Source of the DNA: Sclerodactyla briareus
Taxonomy: Eukaryota; Echinodermata; Holothuroidea; Dendrochirotida; Sclerodactylidae
Assembly (NCBI GenBank): GCA_026419785.1
Contig: JAODTK010005043.1
Coordinates: 248,001 to 312,000, forward strand
DNA: 64,000 nt
Direction: 5' to 3'
Below, piece after piece: positions 46,447 to 57,779 of the stretch. A program made the position numbers and the translations under genes. Each line of letters begins with the position of its first letter. Position 1 is the stretch's first letter. The notes under the pieces were generated by a model. That model ran no database searches. It was not told the DNA's origin and saw only the letters and a program-made list of their open reading frames with translations.

Positions 46447-47295
46447 TCGCTGCTGCAAACGCCGTCGTTGAACTTTTGTTGTGGCTTTGTTGGGGGTAAT
46501 TCAACTAGGACTGAAAAATGGTAATTGCCATTTTTTCAATATCAATAATACACTAAATAAATTGGGTCACTAGGGTAATAAATATACCGACTCTTACATG
46601 GCAATAGCGATATTCCGAAGAGTGACAATCACTAAGTCCGCAGTTTCCGTAATATATTCCTTAATAATTAATTTGTGAGAACAGACGCATTTCAAGAATA
46701 AAGTATCAAGAGAAAGATCGAAATCTACCGTTGCAATTGGTTTTGAATAGTGACCTGTTCTCCCCCCCCTCCTCACAGAAATATGCATAGTATACTTCTA
46801 TTACGTTTAGAATCCTTCCGCCATCGACCCATTTGTATCCAATCTCAATTCGAATTGACCTTTGAAAGTTTTGTAGAATTAAGAAATGTTTGTGTTTCGT
46901 GTAATTCGAATACCGATCTATAAATGTTATGCATTTACTCACCCAGTTATTTTTTCTTCAGGTGGCCGAATCACCACCGGCACTCTTCTGTCATGCTTAC
47001 GAGCATTTTGATAGAATAACAGACTTCTGAACTGGTGAAATTCTAAATATGTTAACACCAAGCTTTAATGGTTTCATAAAAATTAAGGTTATACAACAAC
47101 AATATCTTTCCAGTTTTCACTCAGTTGATTACCACCTAGCAGTCTGCTCACGTATCTGATTCCCATAGAATCCCGCTTGGCAAGTACGGTCACCCAGATT
47201 TATTGTCCCTACTTGACATTGAAAGGGCGTCAGGCAATGAGGGGTCTTCTTCCACACACCATAGAAAATTAACAATTGCATTTAGTGTTGACAGT

Positions 47296-47334
47296 GTCCA
47301 ACGCCTTGATGACCACTCGGCCATCGGCAGCTGC
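47296..47334 (-). pseudogene. tRNA-Ser-like 5' half
   Basis: The minus strand reads GATGGCCGAGTGG and then AAGGCGTTGGAC, the D-arm and start of the anticodon stem of the tRNA-Ser-like sequence at 63,009-63,092. The 3' half is absent. The LINE B 3' tip lies about 50 bases to its right, on the same strand. Confidence 0.6.
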
Positions 47335-47384
47335 CAATGCCCGAATGTTTCAACATTCCGATTTCTTTCTTTTGTTCCCCTCTT

Positions 47385-47460
47385 TATTGCTCTCCCTCTC
47401 TCACTGTTAAAAAAAGCATGCCGTTAAATTATGATTATTTCCAAGGTAAAAATATTAACT
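47385..47460 (-). mobile_element. LINE B 3' tip (copy in duplication unit 1)
   Basis: TTATTGCTCTCCCTCTCTCA, then AAAAAAGCATGCCGTTAAAT and TTCCAAGGTAAAAAT match, in the same orientation, the left end of the LINE B fragments at 51,960, 53,130 and 62,105. Only about 75 bases are present. Confidence 0.55.
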
Positions 47461-48698
47461 TTTTTCATATGGGGGTCGGGGCGTCGTGCAAATATATTTG
47501 TGGGTGCCCTCAGCAAGTGATGACTATCATAAGCCAGCGCCACTACGAGATGGTGGCGCACATACATACAGATGTTCGTCAGATAGCCAGAAAAGACAAC
47601 TTTCCACTTGCCCTTATTGGAAGTAAGCAACACCCTAAAATTTTACGAAAAAAAATCCACTTTTTTTTATTTGTAGATAATTTTTTAAGTCTAAAGCTTA
47701 AAGGCACTTTCTTTCACTCGCTCACTGCATGTAAGCGCTTTGCCGACCATGCTACTTAGGGCAGCGCTATAATCAAGTTGTTCTATTTAATTATTATATA
47801 TTATTATCATATTCTCGAAAATATCAGTTGATAGGCTTCTGGCTACAATTCACTTCTTTTCTTTCCACACACTATAATGATTCAGTTGATTAGGCTTCTG
47901 TCGCTGGCAAACGCCGTCGTGACCTTTTTGTTGGTGGATTTTGTTGGGGTAATTCAACTAGGACTGAAATTGTCTTGCCATTTTCAATTATCAATAATAA
48001 CGACTAAATAAATTGGGTCACCTAGTAATAAATATACCGAATCATTACTGGCAAATACGCAATATTCCGAGAGCGTGACAATCACTAGTCCGCAGTTCCG
48101 TAATATATTCCTTAATACTTAATTTGACCGCATTTTTAAGAATAAAGTATCAAGAGATCGAATCTACCGTTGCAATGTTTTGAATATGACCGTCCTCACA
48201 GAAATATGCATAGTATACTTCTATTACGTTTTAATCCTTCCGCACATATACACATTGTACCATTCCTGTCCATTCGAATTGACTTGAAATGTTTGTAGAA
48301 GTAAGAATGTTTTGTGTTCGTGTAATTCGAATTACCGATCTATATGTATGCATTTAATCACCCCAGTATTTTTTTTCTTCAGGTGGCCGAATCACCGCAA
48401 TCTTCTGTCATGCTTACGAGCATTTTGATAGATAACTACTTCTGACTTGTGAAATTCTAAATATGTTTAACACCAGCTAATGGTTTCATAAAAATTAAAG
48501 GTATACACAACATAATTCTTCAGTTTTCACTCATTTTGATTACCTAGCAGTCTGGCTCACGTATCGATTCCCTAGAATCCCGCTTTGCAGTAAGGTCCAC
48601 AGATAGTTTGTCCTAATAATTTACAGTGACGGGCCGTCGAAGGCAATGAGGGTCTTTGCCACACCATAGAAAATTAAATTGCAATTTAGTGTTGACGT

Positions 48699-48732
48699 GT
48701 CCAACGCCTTGACCCCTGTCGGCCATCGCAGC
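48699..48732 (-). pseudogene. tRNA-Ser-like 5' half (duplicate)
   Basis: Sister of 47,296-47,334 in the second duplication unit, with further indels in the D-arm. Confidence 0.5.
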
Positions 48733-48784
48733 GGCCATTCCCAATGTTTCAACCATTCCGGTTTTCTTTCTTTTTCCTCCCCCT

Positions 48785-48865
48785 CATTTATTGCTCTCTC
48801 TCTCTCTCACTGTTAAAAAAGCAATGCCGTTAAATTATGATATTTACAATGTAAAAAATTTAACT
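48785..48865 (-). mobile_element. LINE B 3' tip (copy in duplication unit 2)
   Basis: TTATTGCTCTCTCTCTCTCA to TATTTACAATGTAAAAAAT; duplicate of 47,385-47,460. Confidence 0.55.
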
Positions 48866-49329
48866 TTCAATTGGGGTCCAGGCGTCGTGCAAAATATATT
48901 TTGTGGGGGCCCATCATCAGGTAATACTTATTTAAGCCGAGCGCCACTCGAATGGTGCGCAACATACTACAATTTTTCGTACAATAGCAAGAAAAGACAC
49001 TTTCCACTTGCCTTATTGGAAGTAACGCAACACCCCTAAATTTAACGAAAAAAAATCCAACTTTTTTTTATTTTGTAGATATATTTTATAAGTCTAAAGC
49101 TTAAGGCACATTTCTTTCACCTCGCTCACTGCATTTAAAGCGCTGCCGAACATGCTACATGATGGCAAGCGCTATATCAAGTTTGTCTATTTATTATTAT
49201 TATTATTATTATTATCATATTCTCGAAATATTCAGATCAGTTCAATGCTTCTGGCTGCATTCACTTCTTTCACCCGATAAGGGATGCAGTTGAATGCTTC
49301 TGGCTGCAATTCACCTCTTTTACCCCTCT

Positions 49330-50775
49330 TTATTTTATTGGCTCACGGAGAATTCACCAGGGATTCCCAATGATGGTTTTCAGATGGGCTACAAAAGTAT
49401 GTGAAATAAATTAGTTGCACTGACTGCCAACCGCGCTCGAATTTATTAAGTGTTCTCCATTTCTCCGTTGCCAAATGGGGAGCCCCAGATGGGCATTTTC
49501 TCAATTGAAAAATAATAAACTTGAAATTAGAAAAGGTCATTTATTCCAGCCAACAGTATGTTGATAAGATTATATCCCGCATGAAAGCAGAGCGGCACAA
49601 TTGGTTGCCGCGAAGCTTAGCGAAAAATTCAAAATTTGGTTTTCTCAGACGCAATCGGTAAGCCTCGGATTGCAGTTTTTTCATGAAGTAAATTGAAAAT
49701 GAAACTTGCAAATTAACATGAATTTAATCTTGGGCCAATGTATTGTAAGGCGGCTTTTATCACTATCCATTCGAAGCGCCGCACCTTAAGTTGCCGCGCA
49801 GCATAGCAAAAGTAATCGAAAACTAGGTCCTGTCTCATAATGGCCAAGACGGCTAGTTTTGACTGTGTGAGGTTAAAACAAATACCTTGAAGCAGATTGG
49901 TATGCATTTCACACCTGAGCCACATCATGTTCTTGCGTAGTTACCAAGTCTATCAAGGGCGCAGGGGCCCCATTCGTTCGCCGCGCGGCGTAGTTCTTTT
50001 TTAAAAATTAATCATTAATAAATGGCAAATGGTGATTTCCAGATGCATTTCCATGAATAACTTCAAAGTTACTTTACAATTAGAATGAATATCACCTTCG
50101 CCTCTTTAATGTTCATGTTCAGCAACAAATTGTCAAAGAAGGATATTTGTGTGTCGCGAATGTTAGTTCCAGATATGATTTTAATAAAAAAAATTATTAA
50201 AGCCCGGAAAATATATGTGGTCACAATATTAATTGACTAAAGTGATTTTGATATTTTATTGATAGTGGCATTTTAATAAATGCATCGACGTTTTCCATTG
50301 TTTTTATGAACGTTTTCGTTAATGATTCATACCTTCTCTTGTCTGAACAACCCTTGAAATATTTTTCCCTATCTTGGTATTTATGGTGTGGCGGATTGCA
50401 TCATCTGCGGCCGCCAATTGTGCCCCCCGAGAGGCTGTTTGTGGTATTATTGAACCATTTCCATGAATAGAACAAAACAACTGACAATAGCGGGATCCAG
50501 CGTTGTACTTGTTACCAAATTTTGATGCATTAACTCGCACTTTCTCGGCCGTTATAAGTCCTTGAGCTGTAAGGGAAAAAAAAAAAAAAAAACCCACTCC
50601 CCAAAGGTTTTTTTTTTGGGTCATTTTTTGACCGCTATGTAATATTTGATATCAATACAGCGCGAGCTTAAGAGCAAATTTCAAGGCAATGTCATTACTA
50701 ACTTCGATAATGTTTAAATGTTGACAATCTTTTTTTTTTGGGGGGGGGGGGCTGTCCCCCGTGCCCCAATGGGCA
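49330..50775. other. No gene seen
   Basis: AT-rich with an A-run (50,577-50,591) and a G-run (50,741-50,751). Open frames at 49,713-49,928 and 50,319-50,624 (minus) have no recognised family. Confidence 0.4.
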
Positions 50776-50779
50776 CGAC

Positions 50780-51690
50780 TCCACTGTATGGGGTAATTAT
50801 TAACTTTCAATATGAGTATGGAGTAAAGATACTTGCCTAATACGGAACAGGGTAGGTGAGAAAACAGAAAAATAAAGAGTTAGAATTGGCTCTCTTGTAC
50901 AATTTTCAAAAGATTTCCCTTCAACTCCAAACTTTACCACTTTCTTCACTCGATGAAAACGCTCGAAGTCAGCATTGACACGAAGCCTGATATCCTTGAC
51001 AATTACGACATATATTACACCAGTAGAAATTTACCCCTCGCCAAATTTGCAGCATCTTGATGTCCATATATAATTTACAAATGCACAAGAATACCGAAAG
51101 CCTTTTGAGCATTTTTAGCAAGGAAATTCTCAGGGAAAGTTTATTAAGTACGTCCATTTACTCAAACACATGTTATTATTATGTCAGTTCTTGAAAACTT
51201 CTTGATCCAAATAACAGGATAAATATCTTGGACGTCCCAAAAATGTGACCGTTTCCGTCTCAATAGCGTTAAATCTTACAAGGGACAACCCGTCCCTTTT
51301 TTTTTCCTTGGCAATCCTAAAACCAGTGTAAAAATTCGGTGAGTAAGCCGCCATTGGAAATCACCTAACTTGTTATCTAACATATTGTTACAAACTGCCC
51401 TCCACATTTTCATTCCGAGGAAAGACGGATTCTTACGCACTACCTTAACAGTAATACTCTCTTGTTGGAGAGTTCTTACACCATCCGTGTTGTAGACTAC
51501 CGAATTAACAAAATCAGGGACCAATTAAAACAGTTCAAGGATAATCTTGCAGTATGACGTAAGGAGATAGAACAGGGTTTGTATAGCGCTCGGTCTAGAG
51601 AGTTTGGCCAAATCGCGGGAAAACCTGGCGGAAGCAACGAAAATACCCGGAAACCAATGCAAGGGGGAGGGGGGGGGGGGGTTCTCATAA
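50780..51690 (-). mobile_element. LINE B fragment 1 (L1/Tx1-like), C-terminal part and 3' UTR
   Basis: On the minus strand 51,524-51,276 reads FVNSVVYNTDGVRTLQQE, then MWRAVCNNMLDNKLGDFQWR, then LTHRIFTLVLGLPR and GTGCPL. Continuing with a frame change it meets an ET-x3-H-I/L-F block. This is the C-terminal W-x3-F-x-W-R-L-x-H-R-I-x-T segment with a C-x2-C zinc knuckle of L1/Tx1-group LINEs. The lower-coordinate part is 3' UTR shared with the other fragments (CTCGATGAAAACGCTCGAAG). It is 5' truncated. Confidence 0.75.
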
Positions 51691-51960
51691 AGTAACATAA
51701 TCAAGGGCTTGCCAGTAAGTCCCTAACTTGTTGCGGAAGTGTCAAGTCTAAGCCACCCTCACATCTAATGAGAAGCCCTCCCGCCGTGAAACAAGGTCAG
51801 GTTTGTCATCTCCTTCCCACTAACGAGAAAACAACCCTACCTAAATCCTTACTGCCGCTCGGGAAACGAAAATAGGCGCAATGTAGTAAACAAAGTAAAC
51901 AGTAAAGTTTTGCGTGGGTATCAAAATCGTATTCCTTATAAAACATCATTACCACCAGGT
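51690..51960. other. Flank with tRNA-unit sequence
   Basis: 51,905-51,970 contains GGGTATCAAAATCG, CCTTATAAAAC and CAGGTAGCGTTGCCCT, the same tract that lies next to the 3' side of the tRNA-Ser-like sequences at 53,474 and 57,312. Here LINE B 3' sequence begins directly after TTGCCCT. Confidence 0.5.
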
Positions 51961-51964
51961 AGCG

Positions 51965-52620
51965 TTGCCCTTTATTTGCCTTATTTAATTGCTCTCTCTC
52001 TTCACTCTATCTGTCCCAAAAGCATGGCGATTACAACAGATGGTGATTAAACTATGAATATTTACAAGGTAACACATTATTAACTCCATATATGGTATGG
52101 GCAGTAAAGGATACTTTGCATAATAATGGATGCATGGTAAGGTGAGGAAGCAGAAAACTCGAAGTCAGAATTGGACTCCCTCGATGAAATTCTACGAAAG
52201 AATTCCTTCAATCCAAACTTTCCAAATCACTTCGATGAACGCTCGAAGCAGCATTAACACCGAAGCCTATATATCCTTAACAATTACGACATAAATATTA
52301 CTGCCAGTATGGAACTGCACTCCAAATTTCAGCCAAGGAAATAAACTGGATTCATACGCACTACCGTAATAGTATACCTTCTTGTTGGAGAGCTTGGACG
52401 ATCCTCTTTAGTAGCCTTACACGAATTAACAAAATCAGAAATCATTGAAAAACAGTTTAAGGATAATCTTGCATCGTGTCGTACATAAAATAGTACAGCG
52501 TAGCGTCGTCTAGAGCTGGACCAAATCGGCGGGAAACACACGGAGCTGGGAAGCACCGAAATACCTAGCAGGAAATACAAGAGTGTTCTCAGCAACTTTT
52601 TTCCCTCATTTAATTGCATC
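51965..52620 (-). mobile_element. LINE B fragment 2, with internal deletion
   Basis: The 3' tip (TTAATTGCTCTCTCTCTTCA), 3' UTR (51,990-52,330) and a coding part (52,620-52,340, minus) are present, but relative to fragment 1 the sequence jumps from 3' UTR to the segment matching 51,415, losing about 370 bases. The two coding parts share GAACACTC-to-GTTGCTTCCxAGCT text. Confidence 0.65.
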
Positions 52621-53125
52621 ATTTCAAACGCTATCTCGATAACTATCCATTTCTGCATTAAATTATAGATAAAAGAGAGAGGAATTAAGGTTACTAAAGT
52701 TATACTAATACTGCCCTTATAAGAAGCCACAGAAGGACGCTAACTAGTCACACTAAAATGTAAAAATTTCAGTCTATCATTCGGATTGTAACAAACGTAT
52801 TTCCCCTCAATCCAATACTATTGAACTTTCGGAGAAACGATCTCTATCATATGAATCCTTAGTCCTAATTTCCTTACATTTCCTTGTTGGAGATAGTTTT
52901 TAGTATGAGGAATTAGTTACTCTCAACACGAACAAACATTAGACTTCCAAATGATAAACTTACACCTGCAACAAATAAACCACATTCTGTCTGTCTGTCG
53001 AACGCGATGAGTTTCAAGGGAGAATTTGCGCAATCCACTCAAATGTTAAAATTTCTCGAAACTAAATTGAAATCAGAAAACATGAGTTTAATAATCAAAG
53101 GGCTTGCCAGAAATCATTGATTTTT
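52620..53125. other. No recognised feature
   Basis: AT-rich; may include further diverged LINE B sequence. Confidence 0.3.
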
Positions 53126-53129
53126 TCCT

Positions 53130-53395
53130 TATTTTGCTCCCCTCTCTCGCAAAAACAATCCGAGACAAACAGATCGTGATTAAATTATGATATTTACGAG
53201 GTAACTAATTTTATGAAGCTTCAATATCGGTATTGGAATAAGATACTTTGTCATCATAAGGGAAACATGGAATGGTGAAGATCAGAAAACTACAGAGTCA
53301 GAATTCGCCTCTCTCGATGAAATTCTACAATCCAAACTTTACCAAATTTAAACCTCGAATGAAACGCTCGACGTCAGAAAAGCCCTAAGCATTAG
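53130..53395 (-). mobile_element. LINE B fragment 3, 3' UTR only
   Basis: GATTAAATTATGATATTTAC, GTCATCATAAGGGAAACATGG-like text and CTCTCTCGATGAAATTCTAC match the 3' UTR of fragments 1, 2 and 5. Confidence 0.65.
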
Positions 53396-53473
53396 TAATT
53401 CCCGCGTGCGGTATCAAAATCGAGTGCCTTATAAAACCGAGTTACCTCCGGGTAGCGTTGCCCTACGCGACGC

Positions 53474-53553
53474 CGCTGCGAGTAGGGTTGAACCTACGCG
53501 GAATATCCCATTGGATTTCAGTCCAACGTCCCTTAACTACTCGGCATCGCAGC
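53474..53553 (-). tRNA. tRNA-Ser-like sequence (probably one or more bases missing)
   Basis: The minus strand gives acceptor arms GCTGCGA/TCGCAGC pairing over 7 bases, an anticodon arm TTGGA-CTGAAA-TCCAA with only six loop bases, and a T-arm GTAGG-TTCAAC-CCTAC also one base short. A single missing base in each loop would restore a standard tRNA-Ser with a long variable arm. As written the anticodon is unclear (CGA or UGA). It may be a gene with sequencing deletions or a pseudogene. Confidence 0.6.
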
Positions 53554-53689
53554 CCACGATGTAACATTGTCCGTGCACACTCGTTAAAGAGTAGACAGTT
53601 GAATTATACACAAGTAGTACCCGGCTCCTCTGTAACCTTGTCGTGATTGCTAGGATAAGAGAAAATACAGGAAACGATACAGTATTCGG

Positions 53690-56320
53690 TGTCTGAGCTC
53701 TGCCTCCTAGGTCGTTGACCATTTTGTTACTTGTGAATTAAGGGGGGCTTACGTTTCGTTCTCGGGTTAGGTGGCTGAGAGGGGAAAAACCCTCTTTTTA
53801 CGCCGAGAAAAGAAGTCCCGTGCCAAACAAAAGGTTATTGATCTATAACAATGCTAACCTCCGAAGTTCTGAAATAGCCATATATTTATGTTTTTCATGA
53901 GTTTTCCAGTCAGCGGTATTCCGATGTTTCAGTTGACAAACACAGGCAGAGTGCTTTTATTAATTGATTATGTGAGGAGATTGTGGTATGATCGACTCAT
54001 TTAGAAACCCCCATCACTTTACATGAGGCTCTTGAGACCATTTCGGGCGTTGCAAACAATAAGTCGCCTGGTTTGGACGGTCTTCCTTATACAATTTATC
54101 GACGTGTTTCTGATATTCTTGCCTACGGGTTTGGTTGATGTTTTCAACATGGTTTTTAAGGCGGGACTTTGTCTTTGTCCCAGCGTTTGGGCATTATCAC
54201 TTGCTTCCTAAAGTGGTGATATTGAGAGTCCTCTAATGTGGCGCCCCTAGTTAGTCTTTCTCACACTGATAATAAATGCTTGCTAAAGTTCTCCGAAGAA
54301 GAACTGTTGAGGTCCCTCCCCGTCTATAATGGTGAATTCCAGCTTGCTCTGTCCCCCGAAGATCTATTCCACCGTACATGATGCTTATTAGTGGATATTA
54401 CTGATTAATTTTCCTTAGTAAAAATCAACCTTGCTTTTATTGCTGTTGACCAACGAAAGCCTTCGATTATTTTAACTGGGTTTTTGTAGAAGAGTGCTCC
54501 GTAAGTTCCATTTTGGTGACAAGTTCATCCGTTGGATTTTCAATATTGTATAAGATATTTATAGTCCGCTTCTTGTTATGGGCAGCTCTCTGATCCGGTT
54601 AACATATCTCGTGGTGTCCGCCAGAGGTGCCCCTTCTCTCTACCCCTCCCCTTGGCATGTATTATATATTGATCCAATTGCGAATTATGTAAACATGTGT
54701 CGCGACACATACGGGCTTTCTCTTCCTGGTGGTGATGGGAAATGTGTTAAGCTTCATCAATATGCCGACGAATACTACTGACATTGCTTCTAGTTCCAAC
54801 GATATTCATATCACTTCCTACGTATTTTTGACGATTTCGGTGATGCCACTGGTGCTAGAATTAATGATAATAAAATCCATGTTTATAATGATGGGCAGCC
54901 TTTTAGACGCCTGCCCGTCCATATAGTCTGAGTCCGGTCCTTTCCATAAAGATTACTGGCGTATGTTTTGGTACGAGTGATGCAGTTAATTCTAACTGGG
55001 AGAACAATTTCTAAAGGCTCTAAGTCCATTAAGTCTTGGAAGAACTGACACCCTCACGCTCCTTGGAAAGGCCTGTGTCAATACCTTTATTATATCCTTT
55101 GTTTTACTACCTTGCTCCTATTTTTCCGTTTCCCGAGCAGGCACGTAAGGATTTAGATGGGTTGTTTTCTCGTTTATTTGGGAGATGACAAACCTAGACC
55201 TTGTTTCCCGGGAGGTCATCTCCCTTAGTAGGTCCGAGGTGGGCTTGGACTCGATCACTTTCGTAACAGTTAGAATGCTTACTGGCCCAGCCCTTGATTG
55301 TTTCTGGTCTGAGAACCCTCCTTGATTTGTTTCCTGCTAGGTAGTTTCGTTGCTTCCCAGCTCCGCGGGTTTTTTCCCGCCGATTTGGTCCAATTCTAGC
55401 CGAACGCTACACATGTTCTATTTCCTTACGACACTCTTGCAATATTATCCTTAATGTTTCATTTTCAATTGATTCTGATTTTTTTATTCGTGTAGTCCTA
55501 CTACAGAGGATCGTCCAAACTCTCCAACAAGATTGTATTACTGTTTACGTAGTGCGTAAGAATCCATTTCTTCTTCCTTGGAATGAAATTTGGAGGGCAG
55601 TCTGTAACATATGTTACATAACAAGTTATGTGACTTCCATTGGCGGCTAACTCACCGAATTTTGTACCTGGATTATGATTGCCAGGGGAAAATGGGGGAT
55701 GGGGTTAAGTCCCCTTTGGAGATGTAATCGCTAAGAATCGAGACGGAAGGTCATCTTTTTTGGGACTGGTCCCTAAGATTTAATCCTGTTACTTGTGGAT
55801 CAAGAAGTTTTCACTAAGCCTTACTTATAATAACACTGTGTTTGACTTAACTATGTACTTATTCGGCGTACCTGTGAACTCGCTTGCTAATATGTCTTCA
55901 ACGCTTTGGTACTCATTCTTCTCGCATTTGTTAAATTTATAATATGGACTCAAGCTTTGGCCAATTTTTGAGGCAAATTCATACTGGCATAAAATTAGGA
56001 CGCCCATTGTTAGGATATTCGGCTCGTGTTTGCTGACTTCGAGCTTTTTCATCGAGTGAATTTGGTAAAGTTGGGATTGAAGGCAACTCTTTGTAAATTT
56101 CATCATCTGAGAGAAGCCAATTCTGACTCTGTAATTTTCTGATCCCCACCATTCCATGTATCTAATATTATGCAAAGTACTCACTTCCAATACCGTATAT
56201 TGAAAGTTCATAGATTGTTTTACCTGTAAATACATAATTTAATCCAAATCTGGTTTGTACCGCGTATTGGTTTGTGACAGATAGAGTTAGAGAGAGAGAG
56301 AGAGCAATAATAGGAAAATT
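53690..56320 (+). mobile_element. LINE B fragment 4 (L1/Tx1-like), reverse transcriptase to 3' end
   Basis: The longest LINE B copy. From about 54,005: TPITLHEALETISGV, then NKSPGLDGLPYTIYRRVSDI; at about 54,185 SQRLGIITLLPK followed by GD and a WRP block; near 54,600 NISRGVRQRCPF (G-V-R-Q-G-C-P-L-S motif); near 54,765 QYADE (Y-A-D-D active site, altered by a local slip); near 55,590-55,760 the W-R-A-V-C, Q-W-R-L and ETEGHLFWDW zinc-knuckle region. The 3' end is a GAGAGAGA tract and GCAATAATAGGAAAA at about 56,310. Many frameshifts make it non-functional as written. The endonuclease is missing (5' truncated). Confidence 0.8.
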
Positions 56321-56324
56321 AATA

Positions 56325-56790
56325 GACTAACTACATGTAGCGCTCAGAAAATCCGGTGGTCCGCAACGGCTAGTTTGTGGGGAATTTGTTGACGGAAATT
56401 GCTAGATTCCGCCATTCCCGAAAGAACCATTCATGCCTTTAGTTGCGGCGCCCGATTCAGATATCTATAGTGTCAGATCCACAGGTGAAAACAATAACTT
56501 AATTCTCGTTTTCATTAACGCAACGCATTCCTGGAACTATATATATTTTGAACGGGTCTTGATAACGCGGAGGAGGAATTCCCATATAATTTGGCTACTG
56601 TATAGGCTCTGCTATAAATTAATGACGTTGTTATCGATGCAAAAAATAAATTGCGAACTTTGTTAGCTGTGTTAAGCCGCGGAGAAGAAGATCGACAGAT
56701 ACGTCGAATGCAGATAAGTGAAGAGGTGTAATTGTCTTCCTTTTTTGGATTTCTGATGACATTGGGGCAAATTACTAATTATTCTAAAAC
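56325..56790. repeat. tRNA-unit flank, copy 1
   Basis: ACATGTAGCGCTCAGAAAA, CATTCATGCCTTTAGTT, AACTTAATTCTCGTTTTCAT, ATTGCGAACTTTGTTAGCTG and TTAAGCCGCGGAGAAGAAGA match 63,230-63,680. It is the distal part of the unit that carries the tRNA-Ser-like sequence. Confidence 0.7.
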
Positions 56791-57311
56791 GGGCAAACAA
56801 TTAACTGTTACCTGCATGACCACATCCAAGCAAAGCATATGCCTGTAATGTGCTAGCAACGTTTGGGTTATGGATTTTTCAATCATATTGCTTCTTACTC
56901 AAATATACTTTGCAAATTACAGTTACGATGCAATTATCACAGTATACATTTATTCAGATATATAGAGGACACTAATAAACGGAACGAACAATGTTTATGA
57001 AATGACATGGACATCATCTAGTATCAAAACGATAGTGTCAGCGCAAAGGAAGAATTCATACCACTAAAGTATTGGGGTGCATATGACTGAAATCAATCGA
57101 AAGGAATGAGACGTTTCCCGACGTACGTACTATTGTCGACAAGGCACATTGGAGACACAGCTTCCAATAATACACTGTGTTTGAATATCAGCGCTCGTGT
57201 GATGACCGCTGACCTGGGAGGGGCTAAACGCAGGAGGCGAAGTCTGCTTGGGTATCAAAATAGCGATGCCTTATAAAACAGCGTACCACCAGTAGCGTTT
57301 TGCCCTGCGGA

Positions 57312-57368
57312 CTCTGCGAGCAGATTGAACCTGCGCGGAATATTCATTGGATTTCTAGTCAACGTCCT
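57312..57368 (-). pseudogene. tRNA-Ser-like 3' part
   Basis: The minus strand has anticodon-stem remnants around CTAGAAATCCAA (loop CTAGAAA, anticodon AGA), a T-arm GCAGGTTCAATCTGC and the acceptor tail CTCGCAGA. The 5' half is replaced by a T-run and unrelated sequence. It is preceded on the left by the same GGGTATCAAAAT tract as the other copies. Confidence 0.55.
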
Positions 57369-57779
57369 TTTTTTTCTTTTATCGAGAGATGGGGCCCCGG
57401 CCCACCTATTGGAAGCACAACTGTATTACAGATAGTGAATATAACAGTGAAATTGAAGCTTAACAATAAATATATCAGTCATGGCATTGTTTAATAATTG
57501 ATGACGTCTCACTTTCCACATGTCCACAAATATCTCTTCTGATTCTCAGGAAAAAACTTTCACGCGATAGATGATATATCTATGATTATCATATGGTCAT
57601 GGAATGAAGTAATCTATCGGTGCTGTGGTAAACCAATTAAAAGTAGTGGGTAATGAAGCATTATCATCAATAGATTACACAAACCATCGAGTTATTCGAA
57701 AAAGTGTGTTGTCAACCAGGGTCGAGGTGGTACCTGTAGTATAGGTCCAAGGGGCAAAGGAGTATATCCTTGTTTCCCC

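Larger units (their letters stand above)
46447..49325 (+). repeat. Direct tandem duplication, about 1.45 kb x 2
   Basis: 46,447-47,897 and 47,898-49,325 align over their length, from GCAAACGCCGTCGT through GGTGGCCGAATCACC, TTGCTCTC, AAGACACTTTCCACTTGCC-like text and ATTATTATCATATTCTCGAAA. Most differences are one-base insertions or deletions, and the second copy is shorter at many places. Each copy contains a 5'-half tRNA-Ser-like segment and the 3' tip of LINE B. Confidence 0.8.
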
